64,000 nucleotides of DNA from Saccoglossus kowalevskii (GCF_000003605.2 NW_003135104.1:1-64000); one strand, 5' to 3'; shown: positions 23,442 to 36,340, counted from the stretch's first letter. The notes: generated by a model not told the origin, from the sequence alone. Numbers and translations: made by a program.

Positions 23442-25370
23442 ATAAAAACCTTTCGGGGTTTTCACCACATCAGCACAATTTGAGTAGAAACCTTTCAGGG
23501 TTTTCACCACGTCAGCACAATTTGAGTAGGAACCTTTCGGGGTTTTCACCACATCAGCACAATTTGAGTAGAAACCTTTCAGGGTTTTCACCACATCAGC
23601 ACAATTTGAGTAGAAACCTTTCAGGGTTTTCACCACATCAGCACAATTTGAGTAGAAACCTTTCAGGGTTTTTCCACACCAGCACAATTTGAGTTGAAAC
23701 CTTTCGGGGTTTTCACCACACCAGCACAATTTGAGTAGGAACCTTTCGGGGTTTTCACCACATCAGCACAATTTGAGTAGAAACCTTTCAGGGTTTTCAC
23801 CACATCAGCACAATTTGAGTAGAAACCTTTCAGGGTTTTCACCACATCAGCACAATTTGAGTAGAAACCTTTTGGGGTTTTCACAACATCAGCTCAATTT
23901 GAGTAGAAACCTTTCAGGGTTTTCACCACATCAGCACAATTTGAGTAGAAACCTTTCAGGGTTTTCACCACATCAGCACAATTTGAGTAGAAAACTTTCG
24001 GGGTTTTCACCACATCAGCACAATTTGAGTAGAAACCTTTCAGGGTTTTCACCACATCAGCACAATTTGAGTAGAAACCTTTCAGGGTTTTCACCACATC
24101 AGCACAATTTGAGTAGAAACATTTCAGGGTTTTCACCACATCAGCACAATTTGAGTAGAAACCTTTCACGGTTTTCACCACATCAGCACAATTTGAGAAG
24201 GAACCTTTCGGGGTTTTCACCACATCAGCACAATTTGAGTAGGAACCTTTCGGGGTTTTCACCACATCAGCACAATTTGAGTAGAAACATTTCAGGGTTT
24301 TCACCACATCAGCACAATTTGAGTAGAAACCTTTCAGGGTTTTCACCACATCAGCACAATTTGAGTAGAAACCTTTCAGGGTTTTCACCACATCAGCACA
24401 ATTTGAGTAGAAACCTTTCGAAGTTTCCACCACATCAGCACAATTTGAGTAGAAACCTTTCGGAGTTTTCACCACATCAGCACAATTTGAGTAGAAACCT
24501 TTCAGGGTTTTCACCACATCAGCACAATTTGAGTAGGAACCTTTCGGGGTTTTCACCACATCAGCACAATTTGAGTAGAAACCTTTCAGGGGTTTTCCAC
24601 ACCAGCACAATTTGAGTAGAAACATTTCAGGGTTTTCACCACATCAGCACAATTTGAGTAGAAACCTTTCGTGGTTTTCACCACATCAGCACAATTTGAG
24701 TAGAAACCTTTCGGGGTTTTCACCACATCAGCACAATTTGAGTAGAAACCTTTCGGGATTTTCACCACATCAGCACAATTTGAGTAGAAACCTTTTAGGG
24801 TTTTCACCACATCAGCACAATTTGAGTAGAAACCTTTCGGGGTTTTCACCACATCAGCACAATTTGAGTAGAAACCTTTCGGGGTTTTCACCACATCAGC
24901 ACAATTTGAGTAGAAACCTTTCAGGGTTTTCACCACATCAGCACAATTTGAGTAGAAACCTTTCAGGGTTTTCACCACATCAGCGCAATTTGAGTAGAAA
25001 CCTTTCAGGGTTTTCACCACATCAGCACAATTTGAGTTGAAACCTTTCAGGGTTTTCACCACATCAGCACAATTTGAGTAGAAACCTTTCGTGGTTTTCA
25101 CCACATCAGCACAATTTGAGTAGAAACCTTTCGGGGTTTTCACCACATCAGCACAATTTGAGTAGAAACCTTTCGGGGTTTTCACCACATCAGCACAATT
25201 TGAGTAGAAACCTTTTAGGGTTTTCACCACATCAGCACAATTTGAGTAGAAACCTTTCAGGGTTTTCACCACATCAGCACAATTTGAGTAGAAACCTTTC
25301 AGGGTTTTCACCACATCAGCACAATTTGAGTAGAAACCTTTTGGGGTTTTCACAACATCAGCACAATTTG
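23442..25370 (+). repeat. block copied at 35.5 kb, followed by Block N
   Basis: 23412-24100 is matched by 35514-36130 at a constant offset of 12102 bp, with shared CACGTCAG, GAGTTGAAACC, CAACATCAGCTC and AAAACTTTC units. It then runs through TTTCACGG plus GAGAAGG, TTTCGAAGTTTCC and TTTCGGAGTTTTC into Block N at 24612. Confidence 0.9.
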
Positions 25371-26640
25371 AGTAGAACCTTTCAGGGTTTTCACCACATC
25401 AGCACAATTTGAGTAGAAACCTTTCTGGGTTTTCACCACATCAGCACAATTTGAGTAGAAACCTTTCAGCGCTTTCACCACATCAGCACAATTTGAGTAG
25501 GAACCTTTCGGGGTTTTCACCACATCAGCACAATTTGAGTAGAAACCTTTCAGGGTTTTTCCACACCAGCACAATTTGAGTAGAAACCTTTCGGGGTTTT
25601 CACCACATCAGCACTATTTGAGTAGATCATTTTCAGGTCTTTCACCACATCAGCACAATTTGAGTAGGAAGCTTTCGGGGTTTTCACCACATCAGCACAA
25701 TTTGAGTAGAAACCTTTCGAGTTTTCACCACATCAGCACAATTTGAGTAGAAACTTTTCGGGGTTTTCACCACTTCAGCACAATTTGAGTAGAAACCTTT
25801 CAGGGTTTTCACCACATCAGCTCAATTTGAGTAGAAACCTTTCAGGGTTTTCACCACATCAGCTCAATTTGAGTAGAAACCTTTCAGGGTTTTCACCACA
25901 TCAGCACAATTTGAGTAGAAACCTTTCGGGGTTTTCACCACATCAGCACAATTTGAGTAGAAACCTTTCAGGGTTTTCACCACATCAGCACAATTTGAGT
26001 AGAAACCTTTCAGGGTTTTCACCACATCAGCACAATTTGAGTAAAAACCTTTCAGGGTTTTCACCACATCAGCACAATTTGAGTAGAAACCTTTCAGGGT
26101 TTTCACCACATCAGCACAATTTGAGTAGAAACCTTTCAGGGTTTTCACCACATCAGCACAATTTGAGTAGAAACCTTTCAGGGTTTTCACCACATCAACA
26201 CAATTTGAGTAGAAACATTTCAGGGTTTTCACCACATCAGCACAATTTGAGTAGAAAATTTTCAGGGTTTTCATCACATCAGCACAATTTGAGTAGAAAC
26301 CTTTCGGGGTTTTCACCACATCAGCACAATTTCAGTAGAAACCTTTCAGGGTTTTCACCACACCAGCACAATTTGAGTAGGAACCTTTCGTGGTTTTCAC
26401 CACATCAGCACAATTTGAGTAGAAACCTTTCAGAGTTTTCACCACATCAGCACAATTTGAGTAGAAACCTTTCAGGGTTTTCACCACATCAGCACAATTT
26501 GAGTAGAAACCTTTCAGGGTTTTCACCACATCAGCACAATTTGAGTAGAAACCTTTCAGGGTTTTCACCACATCAGCACAGTTTGAGTAGAAACCTTTCA
26601 GGTTTTCACCACATCAGCACAATTTGAGTAGAAACCTTTC
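25371..26640 (+). repeat. block copied at 50.0-50.5 kb
   Basis: CAGCGCTTTCACC (25467), a 41-bp marker, GTAGATCATTTTCAGGTC, TTTCGAGTTTTCACC (25718) and AAACTTTTCGGGG match the series at 50070-50360 with a constant offset of 24603 bp. The one-base loss in TTTCGAGTTTTC is in both copies, so it is genuine. The later part carries CATCAACACAA and CATCACATCAG units as in Block B tails. Confidence 0.9.
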
Positions 26641-28135
26641 AGGGTTTTTCCACACCAGCACAATTTGAGTAGAAACCTTTCGGGGTTTTCACCACATCAG
26701 CACTATTTGAGTAGAACATTTTCAGGTCTTTCACCACATCAGCACAATATGAGTAGGAAGCTTTCGGGGTTTTCACCACACCAGCACAATTTGAGTGGAA
26801 ACCTTTCGGGGTTTTCACCACAGCACAATTTGAGTAGAAACCATTCAGGGTTTTCACCACACCAGCACAATTTGAGTAGGAACCTTTCGGGGTTTTCACC
26901 ACATCAGCACAATTTGACTAGAAACCTTTCAGGGTTTTCACCACACCAGCACAATTTGAGTAGAAACCTTTCAGGGTTTTCACCACATCAGCACAATTTG
27001 AGTAGAAACCTTTCAGGGTTTTCACCACATCAGCACAATTTGAGTAGAAACCTTTCAGGGTTTTCACCACATCAGCACAATTTGAGTAGAAACCTTTCAG
27101 GGTTTTCACCACATCAGCACAATTTGAGTAGAAACCTTTCACGGTTTTCACCACATCAGCACAATTTGAGAAGGAACCTTTCGGGGTTTTCACCACATCA
27201 GCACAATTTGAGTAGGAACCTTTCAGGGTTTTCACCACATCAGCACAATTTGAGTAGAAACCTTTCTGGGTTTTCACCACATCAGCACAATTTGAGTAGA
27301 AACCTTTCGGGGTTTTCACCACATCAGCACAATTTGAGTAGAAACCATTCAGGGTTTTCACCACATCAGCACAATTTGAGTAGGAACCTTTCGGGGTTTT
27401 CACCACATCAGCACAATTTGAGTAGAAACCTTTCAGGGTTTTCACCACATCAGCACAATTTGAGTAGAAACCTTTCAGGGTTTTCACCACATCAGCACAA
27501 TTTGAGTAGAAACCTTTCAGGGTTTTCACCACATCAGCACAATTTGAGTAGAAACCTTTCGGGGTTTTCACCTCATCAGCACAATTTGAGTAGAAACCTT
27601 TCAGGTCTTTCACCACATCAGCACAATTTGAGAAGGAACCTTTCGGGGTTTTCACCACATCAGCACAATTTGAGTGGAAACCTTTCGGGGTTTTCACCAC
27701 ATCAGCGCAATTTGAGTAGAAACCATTCAGGGTTTTTCACCACATCAGCACAATTTGAGTAGGAACCTTTCGGGGTTTTCACCACATCAGCACAATTTGA
27801 CTAGAAATTTTTCAGGGTTTTCACCACACCAGCACAATTTGAGTAGAAACCTTTCGTGGTTTTCACCACATCAGCACAATTTGAGTAGAAACCTTTCGGG
27901 GTTTTCACCACATCAGCTCAATTTGAGTAGAAACCTTTCGGGGTTTTCACCACATCAGCTCAATTTGAGTAGAAACCTTTCAGGGTTTTCACCACATCAG
28001 CGCAATTTGAGTAGAAACCTTTCAGGGTTTTCACCACATCAGCACAATTTGAGTAGGAACCTTTCGGGGTTTTCACCACATCAGCACAATTTGAGTAGAA
28101 ACCTTTCAGGGGTTTTCCACACCAGCACAATTTGA
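26641..28135 (+). repeat. Block A, third copy, with a Block B remnant
   Basis: 26639-26902 repeats the Block A head. Its tail differs from the 18-20 kb copies by GACTAGAAACCTTTC in place of GACTAGAAATTTTTC. Near 27842-28010 there are TTTCGTGG, two CAGCTCAATTTG and one CAGCGCAATTTG unit in Block B order, without the CATCTCATCAGCC units. Confidence 0.87.
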
Positions 28136-31075
28136 GTAGAAACCTTTCAGGGGTTTTCCACACCAGCACAATTTGAGTAGAAACATTTCAGGGTTTTCAC
28201 CACATCAGCACAATTTGAGTAGAAACCTTTCGTGGTTTTCACCACATCAGCACAATTTGAGTAGAAACCTTTCGAGGTTTTCACCACATCAGCACAATTT
28301 GAGTAGAAACCTTTTGGGGTTTTCACCACATCAGCACAATTTGACTAGAAACCTTTCAGGGTTTTCACCACATCAGCACAATTTGAGTAGAAACCTTTCA
28401 GGGTTTTCACCACATCAGCACAATTTGAGTAGAAACCTTTCAGGGTTTTCACCACATCAGCACAATTTGAGTAGAAACCTTTCAGGGTTTTCACCACATC
28501 AGCACAATTTGAGTAGAAACCTTTCAGGGTTTTCACCACATCAGCACAATTTGAGTAGAAACCTTTCGGGGTTTTCACCTCATCAGCACAATTTGAGTAG
28601 AAACCTTTCAGGGTTTTCACCACATCAGCACAATTTGAGTAGAAACCTTTCGGGGTTTTCACCACATCAGCACAATTTGAGTAGAAACCTTTCACGGTTT
28701 TCACCACATCAGCACAATTTGAGTAGAAACCTTTCACGGTTTTCACCACATCAGCACAATTTGAGAAGGAACCTTTCAGGGTTTTCACCACATCAGCACA
28801 ATTTGAGTAGGAACCTTTCGGGGTTTTCACCACATCAGCACAATTTGAGTAGAAACATTTCAGGGTTTTCACCACATCAGCACAATTTGAGTAGAAACCT
28901 TTCAGGGTTTTCACCACATCAGCACAATTTGAGTAGAAACCTTTCAGGGTTTTCACCACATCAGAACAATTTGAGTAGAAACCTTTCGAAGTTTCCACCA
29001 CATCAGCACAATTTGAGTAGAAACCTTTCGGAGTTTTCACCACATCAGCACAATTTGAGTAGAAACCTTTCAGGGTTTTCACCACATCAGCACAATTTGA
29101 GTAGGAACCTTTCGGGGTTTTCACCACATCAGCACAATTTGAGTAGAAACCTTTCAGGGGTTTTCCACACCAGCACAATTTGAGTAGAAACATTTCAGGG
29201 TTTTCACCACATCAGCACAATTTGAGTAGAAACCTTTCGTGGTTTTCACCACATCAGCACAATTTGAGTAGAAACCTTTCGAGGTTTTCACCACATCAGC
29301 ACAATTTGAGTAGAAACCTTTTGGGGTTTTCACCACATCAGCACAATTTGACTAGAAACCTTTCAGGGTTTTCACCACATCAGCACAATTTGAGTAGAAA
29401 CCTTTCAGGGTTTTCACCACATCAGCACAATTTGAGTAGAAACCTTTCAGGGTTTTCACCACATCAGCACAATTTGAGTAGGAACCTTTCAGGGTTTTCA
29501 CCACATCAGCGCAATTTGAGTAGAAACCTTTCAGGGTTTTTCACCACATCAGCACAATTTGAGTAGAAACCTTTCGGGGTTTTCACCTCATCAGCACAAT
29601 TTGAGTAGAAACCTTTCACGGTTTTCACCACATCAGCACAATTTGAGAAGGAACCTTTCGGGGTTTTCACCACATCAGCACAATTTGAGTAGGAACCTTT
29701 CGGGGTTTTCACCACATCAGCACAATTTGAGTAGAAACCTTTCAGGGTTTTCACCACATCAGCACAATTTGAGTAGAAACCTTTCAGGGTTTTCACCACA
29801 TCAGCACAATTTGAGTAGAAACCTTTCAGGGTTTTCACCACATCAGCACAATTTGAGTAGAAACCTTTCGAAGTTTCCACCACATCAGCACAATTTGAGT
29901 AGAAACCTTTCGGAGTTTTCACCACATCAGCACAATTTGAGTAGAAACCTTTCAGGGTTTTCACCACATCAGCACAATTTGAGTAGGAACCTTTCGGGGT
30001 TTTCACCACATCAGCACAATTTGAGTAGAAACCTTTCAGGGGTTTTCCACACCAGCACAATTTGAGTAGAAACATTTCAGGGTTTTCACCACATCAGCAC
30101 AATTTGAGTAGAAACCTTTCGTGGTTTTCACCACATCAGCACAATTTGAGTAGAAACCTTTCGAGGTTTTCACCACATCAGCACAATTTGAGTAGAAACC
30201 TTTCAGGGTTTTCACCACATCAGCACAATTTGATTTAGGAACCTTTTCAGGGTTTTCACCACATCAGCACAATTTGAGTTGAAACCTTTCAGGGTTTTCA
30301 CCACATCAGCACAATTTGAGTAGAAACCTTTCGGGGTTTTCACCACATCAGCACAATTTGAGTGGAAACCTTTCGGGGTTTTCACCACAGCACAATTTGA
30401 GTAGAAACCATTCAGGGTTTTCACCACATCAGCACAATTTGAGTAGGAACCTTTCGGGGTTTTCACCACATCAGCACAATTTGAGTAGAAACCTTTCAGG
30501 GTTTTCACCACATCAGCACAATTTGAGTAGAAACCTTTCAGGGTTTTCACCACATCAGCACAATTTGAGTAGAAACCTTTCGGGGTTTTCACCTCATCAG
30601 CACAATTTGAGTAGAAAACTTTCAGGGTTTTCACCACATCAGCTCAATTTGAGAAGGAACCTTTCGGGGTTTTCACCACATCAGCACAATTTGAGTAGGA
30701 ACCTTTCAGGGTTTTCACCACATCAGCGCAATTTGAGTAGAAACCTTTCAGGGTTTTTCACCACATCAGCACAATTTGAGTAGAAACCTTTCGGGGTTTT
30801 CACCTCATCAGCACAATTTGAGTAGAAACCTTTCACGGTTTTCACCACATCAGCACAATTTGAGAAGGAACCTTTCGGGGTTTTCACCACATCAGCACAA
30901 TTTGAGTAGGAACCTTTCGGGGTTTTCACCACATCAGCACAATTTGAGTAGAAACCTTTCAGGGTTTTCACCACATCAGCACAATTTGAGTAGAAACCTT
31001 TCGAAGTTTCCACCACATCAGCACAATTTGAGTAGAAACCTTTCAGGGTTTTCACCACATCAGCACAATTTGAGT
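28136..31075 (+). repeat. Block N triplet (28.2, 29.2, 30.1 kb)
   Basis: Three copies of the AAACATTTCAGGG start lie 1007 bp and 882 bp apart (28173, 29180, 30062). The first two share TTTCGAGG, CCTTTTGGGG and GACTAGAAACC. A +1 T unit at 29534 recurs at 30751 (offset 1217), as do CACCTCATCAG, TTTCACGG and GAGAAGG. 28150-28700 is matched at 54847-55400 with an offset of 26697 bp. Confidence 0.9.
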
Positions 31076-31290
31076 AGAACCTTTCGGGGTTTTCACCACA
31101 TCAGCACAATTTGAGTAGAAACCTTTCAGGGGTTTTCCACACCAGCACAATTTGAGTAGAAACTTTCGGGTTTCACCACATCAGCACATTTGAGTAGAAA
31201 CATTCGGGTTCACACATCAGCACATTGAGTAGAACCTTTCGGGTTTCATCTCATCAGCCAAATTGAGTAGAAACTTCGGGGTTTTCACAC
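31075..31290. other. indel-rich patch, the densest
   Basis: Every unit is short: GTAGAACCTTTCGGGG, GTAGAAACTTTCGGGTTTCACC, CAGCACATTTGAG, AAACATTCGGGTTCACACATC, CAGCACATTGAG, GTAGAACCTTTCGGG and GTAGAAACTTCGGGG. It contains a recognisable CATCTCATCAGCC unit of Block B. This is the strongest candidate for an unpolished join. Confidence 0.7.
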
Positions 31291-33160
31291 ATCAGCACAG
31301 TTTGAGTAGAAACCTTTCGTGGTTTTCACCACATCAGCACAATTTGAGTAGAAACCTTTCGGGGTTTTCACCACATCAGCTCAATTTGAGTAGAAACCTT
31401 TCGGGGTTTTCACCACATCAGCACAATTTGAGTAGAAACCTTTCGGGGTTTTCACCACATCAGCACAATTTGAGTAGAAACCTTTCGGGGTTTTCACCAC
31501 ATCAGCACAATTTGAGTAGAAACCTTTTAGGGTTTTCACCACATCAGCACAATTTGAGTAGAAACCTTTCAGGATTTTCACCACATCAGCACAATTTGAG
31601 TAGAAACCTTTCGGGGTTTTCACCACATCAGCACAATTTGAGTAGAAACCTTTCAGGGTTTTCACCACATCAGCACAATTTGAGTAGAAACCTTTCAGGG
31701 TTTTCACCACATCAGCACAATTTGAGTAGAAACCTTTCAGGGTTTTCACCACATCAGCACAATTTGAGTAGAAACCTTTCAGGGTTTTCACCACATCAGC
31801 ACAATTTGAGTAGAAACCTTTCAGGGTTTTCACCACACCAGCACAATTTGAGTAGGAACCTTTCACGGTTTTCACCACATCAGCACAATTTGAGTAGGAA
31901 CCTTTCACGGTTTTCACCACATCAGCACAATTTGAGTAGAAACCTTTCGGGGTTTTCACCACATCAGCACAATTTGAGTAGAAACCTTTCAGGGTTTTCA
32001 CCACATCAGCACAATTAGAGTAGAAACCTTTCGGGGTTTTCACCTCATCAGCCAAATTTGAGTAGAAACCTTTTGGGGTTTTCACAACATCAGCCCAATT
32101 TGAGTAGAAACCTTTCAGGGTTTTCACCACATCAGCACAATTTGAGTAGAAACCTTTCAGGGTTTTCACCTCATCAGCACAATTTGAGTAGAAACTTTTC
32201 TGGGTTTTCACCACATCAGCACAATTTGAGTAGAAACCTTTCAGCGTTTTCACCACATCAGCATAATTTGAGTAGGAACCTTTCGGGGTTTTCACCACAT
32301 CAGCACAATTTGAGTAGAAACCTTTCAGGGTTTTTCCACACCAGCACAATTTGAGTAGAAACCTTTCGGGTTTTTCACCACATCAGCACTATTTGAGTAG
32401 ATCATTTTCAGGTCTTTCACCACATCAGCACAATTTGAGTAGAAACCTTTCAGGGTTTTCACCACATCAGCACAATTTGAGTAGAAACCTTTCAGGGTTT
32501 TCACCACATCAGCACAATTTGAGTAGAAACCTTTCTGGGTTTTCACCACATCAGCACAATTTGAGTAGAAACCTTTCGGGGTTTTCACCACATCAGCACA
32601 ATTTGAGTAGAACCCTTTCGGGGTTTTCACCACATCAGCACAATTTGAGTAGAAACCTTTCAGGGTTTTTCACCACATCAGCACAATTTGAGTAGAAAAC
32701 TTTCGGGGTTTTCACCACATCAGCACAATTTGAGTAGAAACCTTTCAGGGTTTTCACCACATCAGCACAATTTGAGTAGAAACCTTTCAGGGTTTTCACC
32801 ACATCAGCACAAATTTGAGTAGAAACCTTTTGGGGTTTTCACAACATCAGCACAATTTGAGTAGAAACCTTTCAGGGTTTTCACCACATCAGCACAATTT
32901 GAGTAGAAACCTTTCAGGGTTTTCACCACATCAGCACAATTTGAGTAGAAAATTTTCAGGGTTTTCACCACATCAGCACAATTTGAGTAGAAACCTTTCG
33001 GGGTTTTCACCACATCAGCACAATTTGAATAGAAACCTTTCAGGGTTTTCACCACATCAGCACAATTTGAGTAGAAACCTTTCGGGGTTTTCACCACATC
33101 AGCACAATTTCAGTAGAAACCTTTCGGGGTTTTCACCACATCAGCACAATTTGAGTAGAA
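31291..33160 (+). repeat. block copied from 58.8 kb then from 1.9 kb type
   Basis: From CAGCACAGTTTG through TTTCGTGG, one CAGCTCAATTTG (31377), CTTTTAGGG and CAGGATTTTC (31571), it matches 58760-59250 at an offset of 27466 bp. From about 31640 it matches 1920-2990. The switch happens within ordinary units. Later there are AATTTGAATAG and CAGCACAATTTCAG units as at 45300-45390. Confidence 0.88.
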
Positions 33161-33320
33161 ACCTTTTCGGGGTTTCACCACATCAGCACAATTGAGTAGA
33201 AACCTTTCAGGGTATTCACCACATCAGCACAATTTGAGTAGAAACCTTTCATGGTTTTCACCACATCAGCACACTTTGAGTAGAAACCTTTCATGGTTTT
33301 CACCACATCAGCACAATTGA
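33160..33320. other. indel-rich patch
   Basis: CCTTTTCGGGGTTTCACC and two CACAATTGAG units are seen. The second lies inside a CACACTTTG/TTTCATGG/TTTCGAGG series that is otherwise identical to 16486-16580, where the T run is complete. The loss is therefore private to this copy. Confidence 0.65.
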
Positions 33321-34300
33321 GTAGAAACCTTTCGAGGTTTTCACCACATCAGCACACTTTGAGTAGAAACCTTTCAGGGTTTTCACCACATCAGCACAAT
33401 TTGAGTAGAAACCTTTCAGGGTTTTCACCACATCAGCACAATTTGAGTAGAAACCTTTCGGGGTTTTCACCACATCAGCACAATTTGAGTAGAAACCTTT
33501 CAGGGTTTTCACCACATCAGCACAATTTGAGTAGAAACCTTTCAGGGTTTTCACCACATCAGCACAATTTAAGTAGAAACCTTTCAGGGTTTTCACCACA
33601 TCAGCACAATTTGAGTAGAAACCTTTCGTGGTTTTCACCACATCAGCACAATTTGAGTAGAAACCTTTCGGGGTTTTCACCACATCAGCACAATTTGAGT
33701 AGAAACCTTTTAGGGTTTTCACCACATCAGCACAATTTGAGTAGAAACCTTTTAGGGTTTTCACCACATCAGCACAATTTGAGTAGAAACCTTTCAGGGT
33801 TTTCACCACATCAGCACAATTTGAGTAGAAACCTTTCGGGGTTTTCACCACATCAGCACAATTTGAGTAGAAACCTTTCAGGGTTTTCACCACATCAGCA
33901 CAATTTGAGTAGAAACCTTTCAGGGTTTTCACCACATCAGCACACTTTGAGTAGAAACCTTTCAGGGTTTTCACCACATCAGCACAATTTGAGTAGAAAC
34001 CTTTCAGGGTATTCACCACATCAGCACAATTTGAGTGGAAACCTTTCACGGTTTTCACCACATCAGCACAATTTGAGTAGAAACCTTTCGGGGTTTTCAC
34101 CACACCAGCACAATTTGAGTAGGAACCTTTCGGGGTTTTCACCACATCAGCACAATTTGAGTTGAAACCTTTCAGGGTTTTCACCACATCAGCACAATTT
34201 GAGTAGAAACCTTTCAGGGTTTTCACCACATCAGCACAATTTGAGTAGAAACCTTTCGTGGTTTTCACCACATCAGCACAATTTGAGTAGAAACCTTTCG
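33321..34300 (+). repeat. mostly ordinary units with CACACTTTG markers
   Basis: About 23 units of exact 42-bp spacing include CTTTTAGGG twice, CACACTTTG twice, CACAATTTAAG, GTATTCACC and GAGTGGAAACCTTTCACGG. GAGTTGAAACC and TTTCGTGG units lead into Block A. Confidence 0.8.
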
Positions 34301-35000
34301 GGGTTTTCACCACATCAGCACAATTTAAGTAGAAACCTTTCGGGGTTTTCACCACATCAGCACTATTTGAGTAGAACATTTTCAGGTCTTTCACCACATC
34401 AGCACAATATGAGTAGGAAGCTTTCGGGGTTTTCACCACACCAGCACAATTTGAGTGGAAACCTTTCGGGGTTTTCACCACAGCACAATTTGAGTAGAAA
34501 CCATTCAGGGTTTTCACCACACCAGCACAATTTGAGTAGGAACCTTTCGGGGTTTTCACCACATCAGCACAATTTGACTAGGAACCTTTCAGGGTTTTCA
34601 CCACATCAGCACAATTTGAGTAGAAACCTTTCAGGGTTTTCACCACATCAGCACAATTTGAGTAGAAACCTTTCAGGGTTTTCACCACATCAGCACAATT
34701 TGAGTAGAAACCTTTCAGGGTTTTCACCACACCAGCACAATTTGAGTAGGAACCTTTCGGGGTTTTCACCACACCAGCACAATTTGAATAAAAACCTTTC
34801 AGGGTTTTCACCACATCAGCACAATTGGAGTAGAAACCTTTCAGGGTTTTCACCACATCAGCACAATTTGAGTAGAAACCTTTCAGGGTTTTCACCACAT
34901 CAGCACAATTGGAGTAGAAACCTTTCAGGGTTTTCACCACATCAGCACAATTTGAGTAGAAACCTTTCAGGGTTTTTCACCACATCAGCACAATTTGAGT
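34300..35000 (+). repeat. Block A, fourth copy, then CACAATTGGAG pair
   Basis: The Block A head is present but the 41-bp marker before it is replaced by a standard-length unit with CACAATTTAAG. After it come GAATAAAAACC and two CACAATTGGAG units (34820, 34904). The same pair is found at 45635 and 45719, offset 10815 bp. Confidence 0.88.
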
Positions 35001-36340
35001 AGAAACCTTTCGGGGTTTTCACCACATCAGCACAATTTGAGTAGAAACCTTTCAGGGTTTTCACCACATCAGCACAATTTGAGTAGAAACCTTTCAGGGT
35101 TTTCACCACATCAGCACAATTTGAGTAGAAACCTTTCAGGGTTTTCACCACATCAGCACAATTTGAGTAGAAACCTTTCAGGGTTTTCACCACATCAGCA
35201 CAATTTGAGTAGAAACCTTTCAGGGTTTTCACCACATCAGCACAATTTGAGTAGAAACCTTTCAGGGTTTTCACCACACCAGCACAATTTGAGTAAGAAC
35301 CTTTCGGGGTTTTCACCACATCAGCACAATTTGAGTAGAAACCTTTCAGGGTTTTCACCACATCAGCACAATTTGAGTAGAAACCTTTCAGGGTTTTCAC
35401 CACATCAGCACAATTTGAGTAGAAACCTTTCAGGGTTTTCACCACATCAGCACAATTTGAGTAGGAACCTTTCGGGGTTTTCACCACATCAGCACAATTT
35501 GAGTAGAAACCTTTCAGGGTTTTTCCACACCAGCACAATTTGAATAAAAACCTTTCGGGGTTTTCACCACATCAGCACAATTTGAGTAGAAACCTTTCAG
35601 GGTTTTCACCACGTCAGCACAATTTGAGTAGGAACCTTTCGGGGTTTTCACCACATCAGCACAATTTGAGTAGAAACCTTTCAGGGTTTTCACCACATCA
35701 GCACAATTTGAGTAGAAACCTTTCAGGGTTTTCACCACATCAGCACAATTTGAGTAGAAACCTTTCAGGGTTTTTCCACACCAGCACAATTTGAGTTGAA
35801 ACCTTTCGGGGTTTTCACCACACCAGCACAATTTGAGTAGGAACCTTTCGGGGTTTTCACCACATCAGCACAATTTGAGTAGAAACCTTTCAGGGTTTTC
35901 ACCACATCAGCACAATTTGAGTAGAAACCTTTCAGGGTTTTCACCACATCAGCACAATTTGAGTAGAAACCTTTTGGGGTTTTCACAACATCAGCTCAAT
36001 TTGAGTAGAAACCTTTCAGGGTTTTCACCACATCAGCACAATTTGAGTAGAAACCTTTCAGGGTTTTCACCACATCAGCACAATTTGAGTAGAAAACTTT
36101 CGGGGTTTTCACCACATCAGCACAATTTGAGTAGAAACCTTTCAGGGTTTTCACCACATCAGCACAATTTCAGTAGAAACCTTTCGTGGTTTTCACCACA
36201 TCAGCACAATTTGAGTAGAAACCTTTCGGGGTTTTCACCACATCAGCACAATTTGAGTAGAAACCTTTCAGGTTTTTCACCACATCAGCACAATTTGAGT
36301 AGGAACCTTTCGGGGTTTTCACCACATCAGCACAATTTGA
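35001..36340 (+). repeat. copy of the 22.7-24.1 kb block
   Basis: 35270-36130 follows 23168-24030 unit by unit at an offset of 12102 bp, including markers at 35543 and 35794. Only small substitutions such as GTAAGAACC at about 35291 differ. After 36170 it diverges through CAGCACAATTTCAG and TTTCGTGG units. Confidence 0.9.

Noticed and set aside
31075-31290. A short non-repeat gene or spacer between two arrays
   Set aside because: Every unit in it is recognisable as the 42-bp repeat with one-base losses; nothing unique remains.
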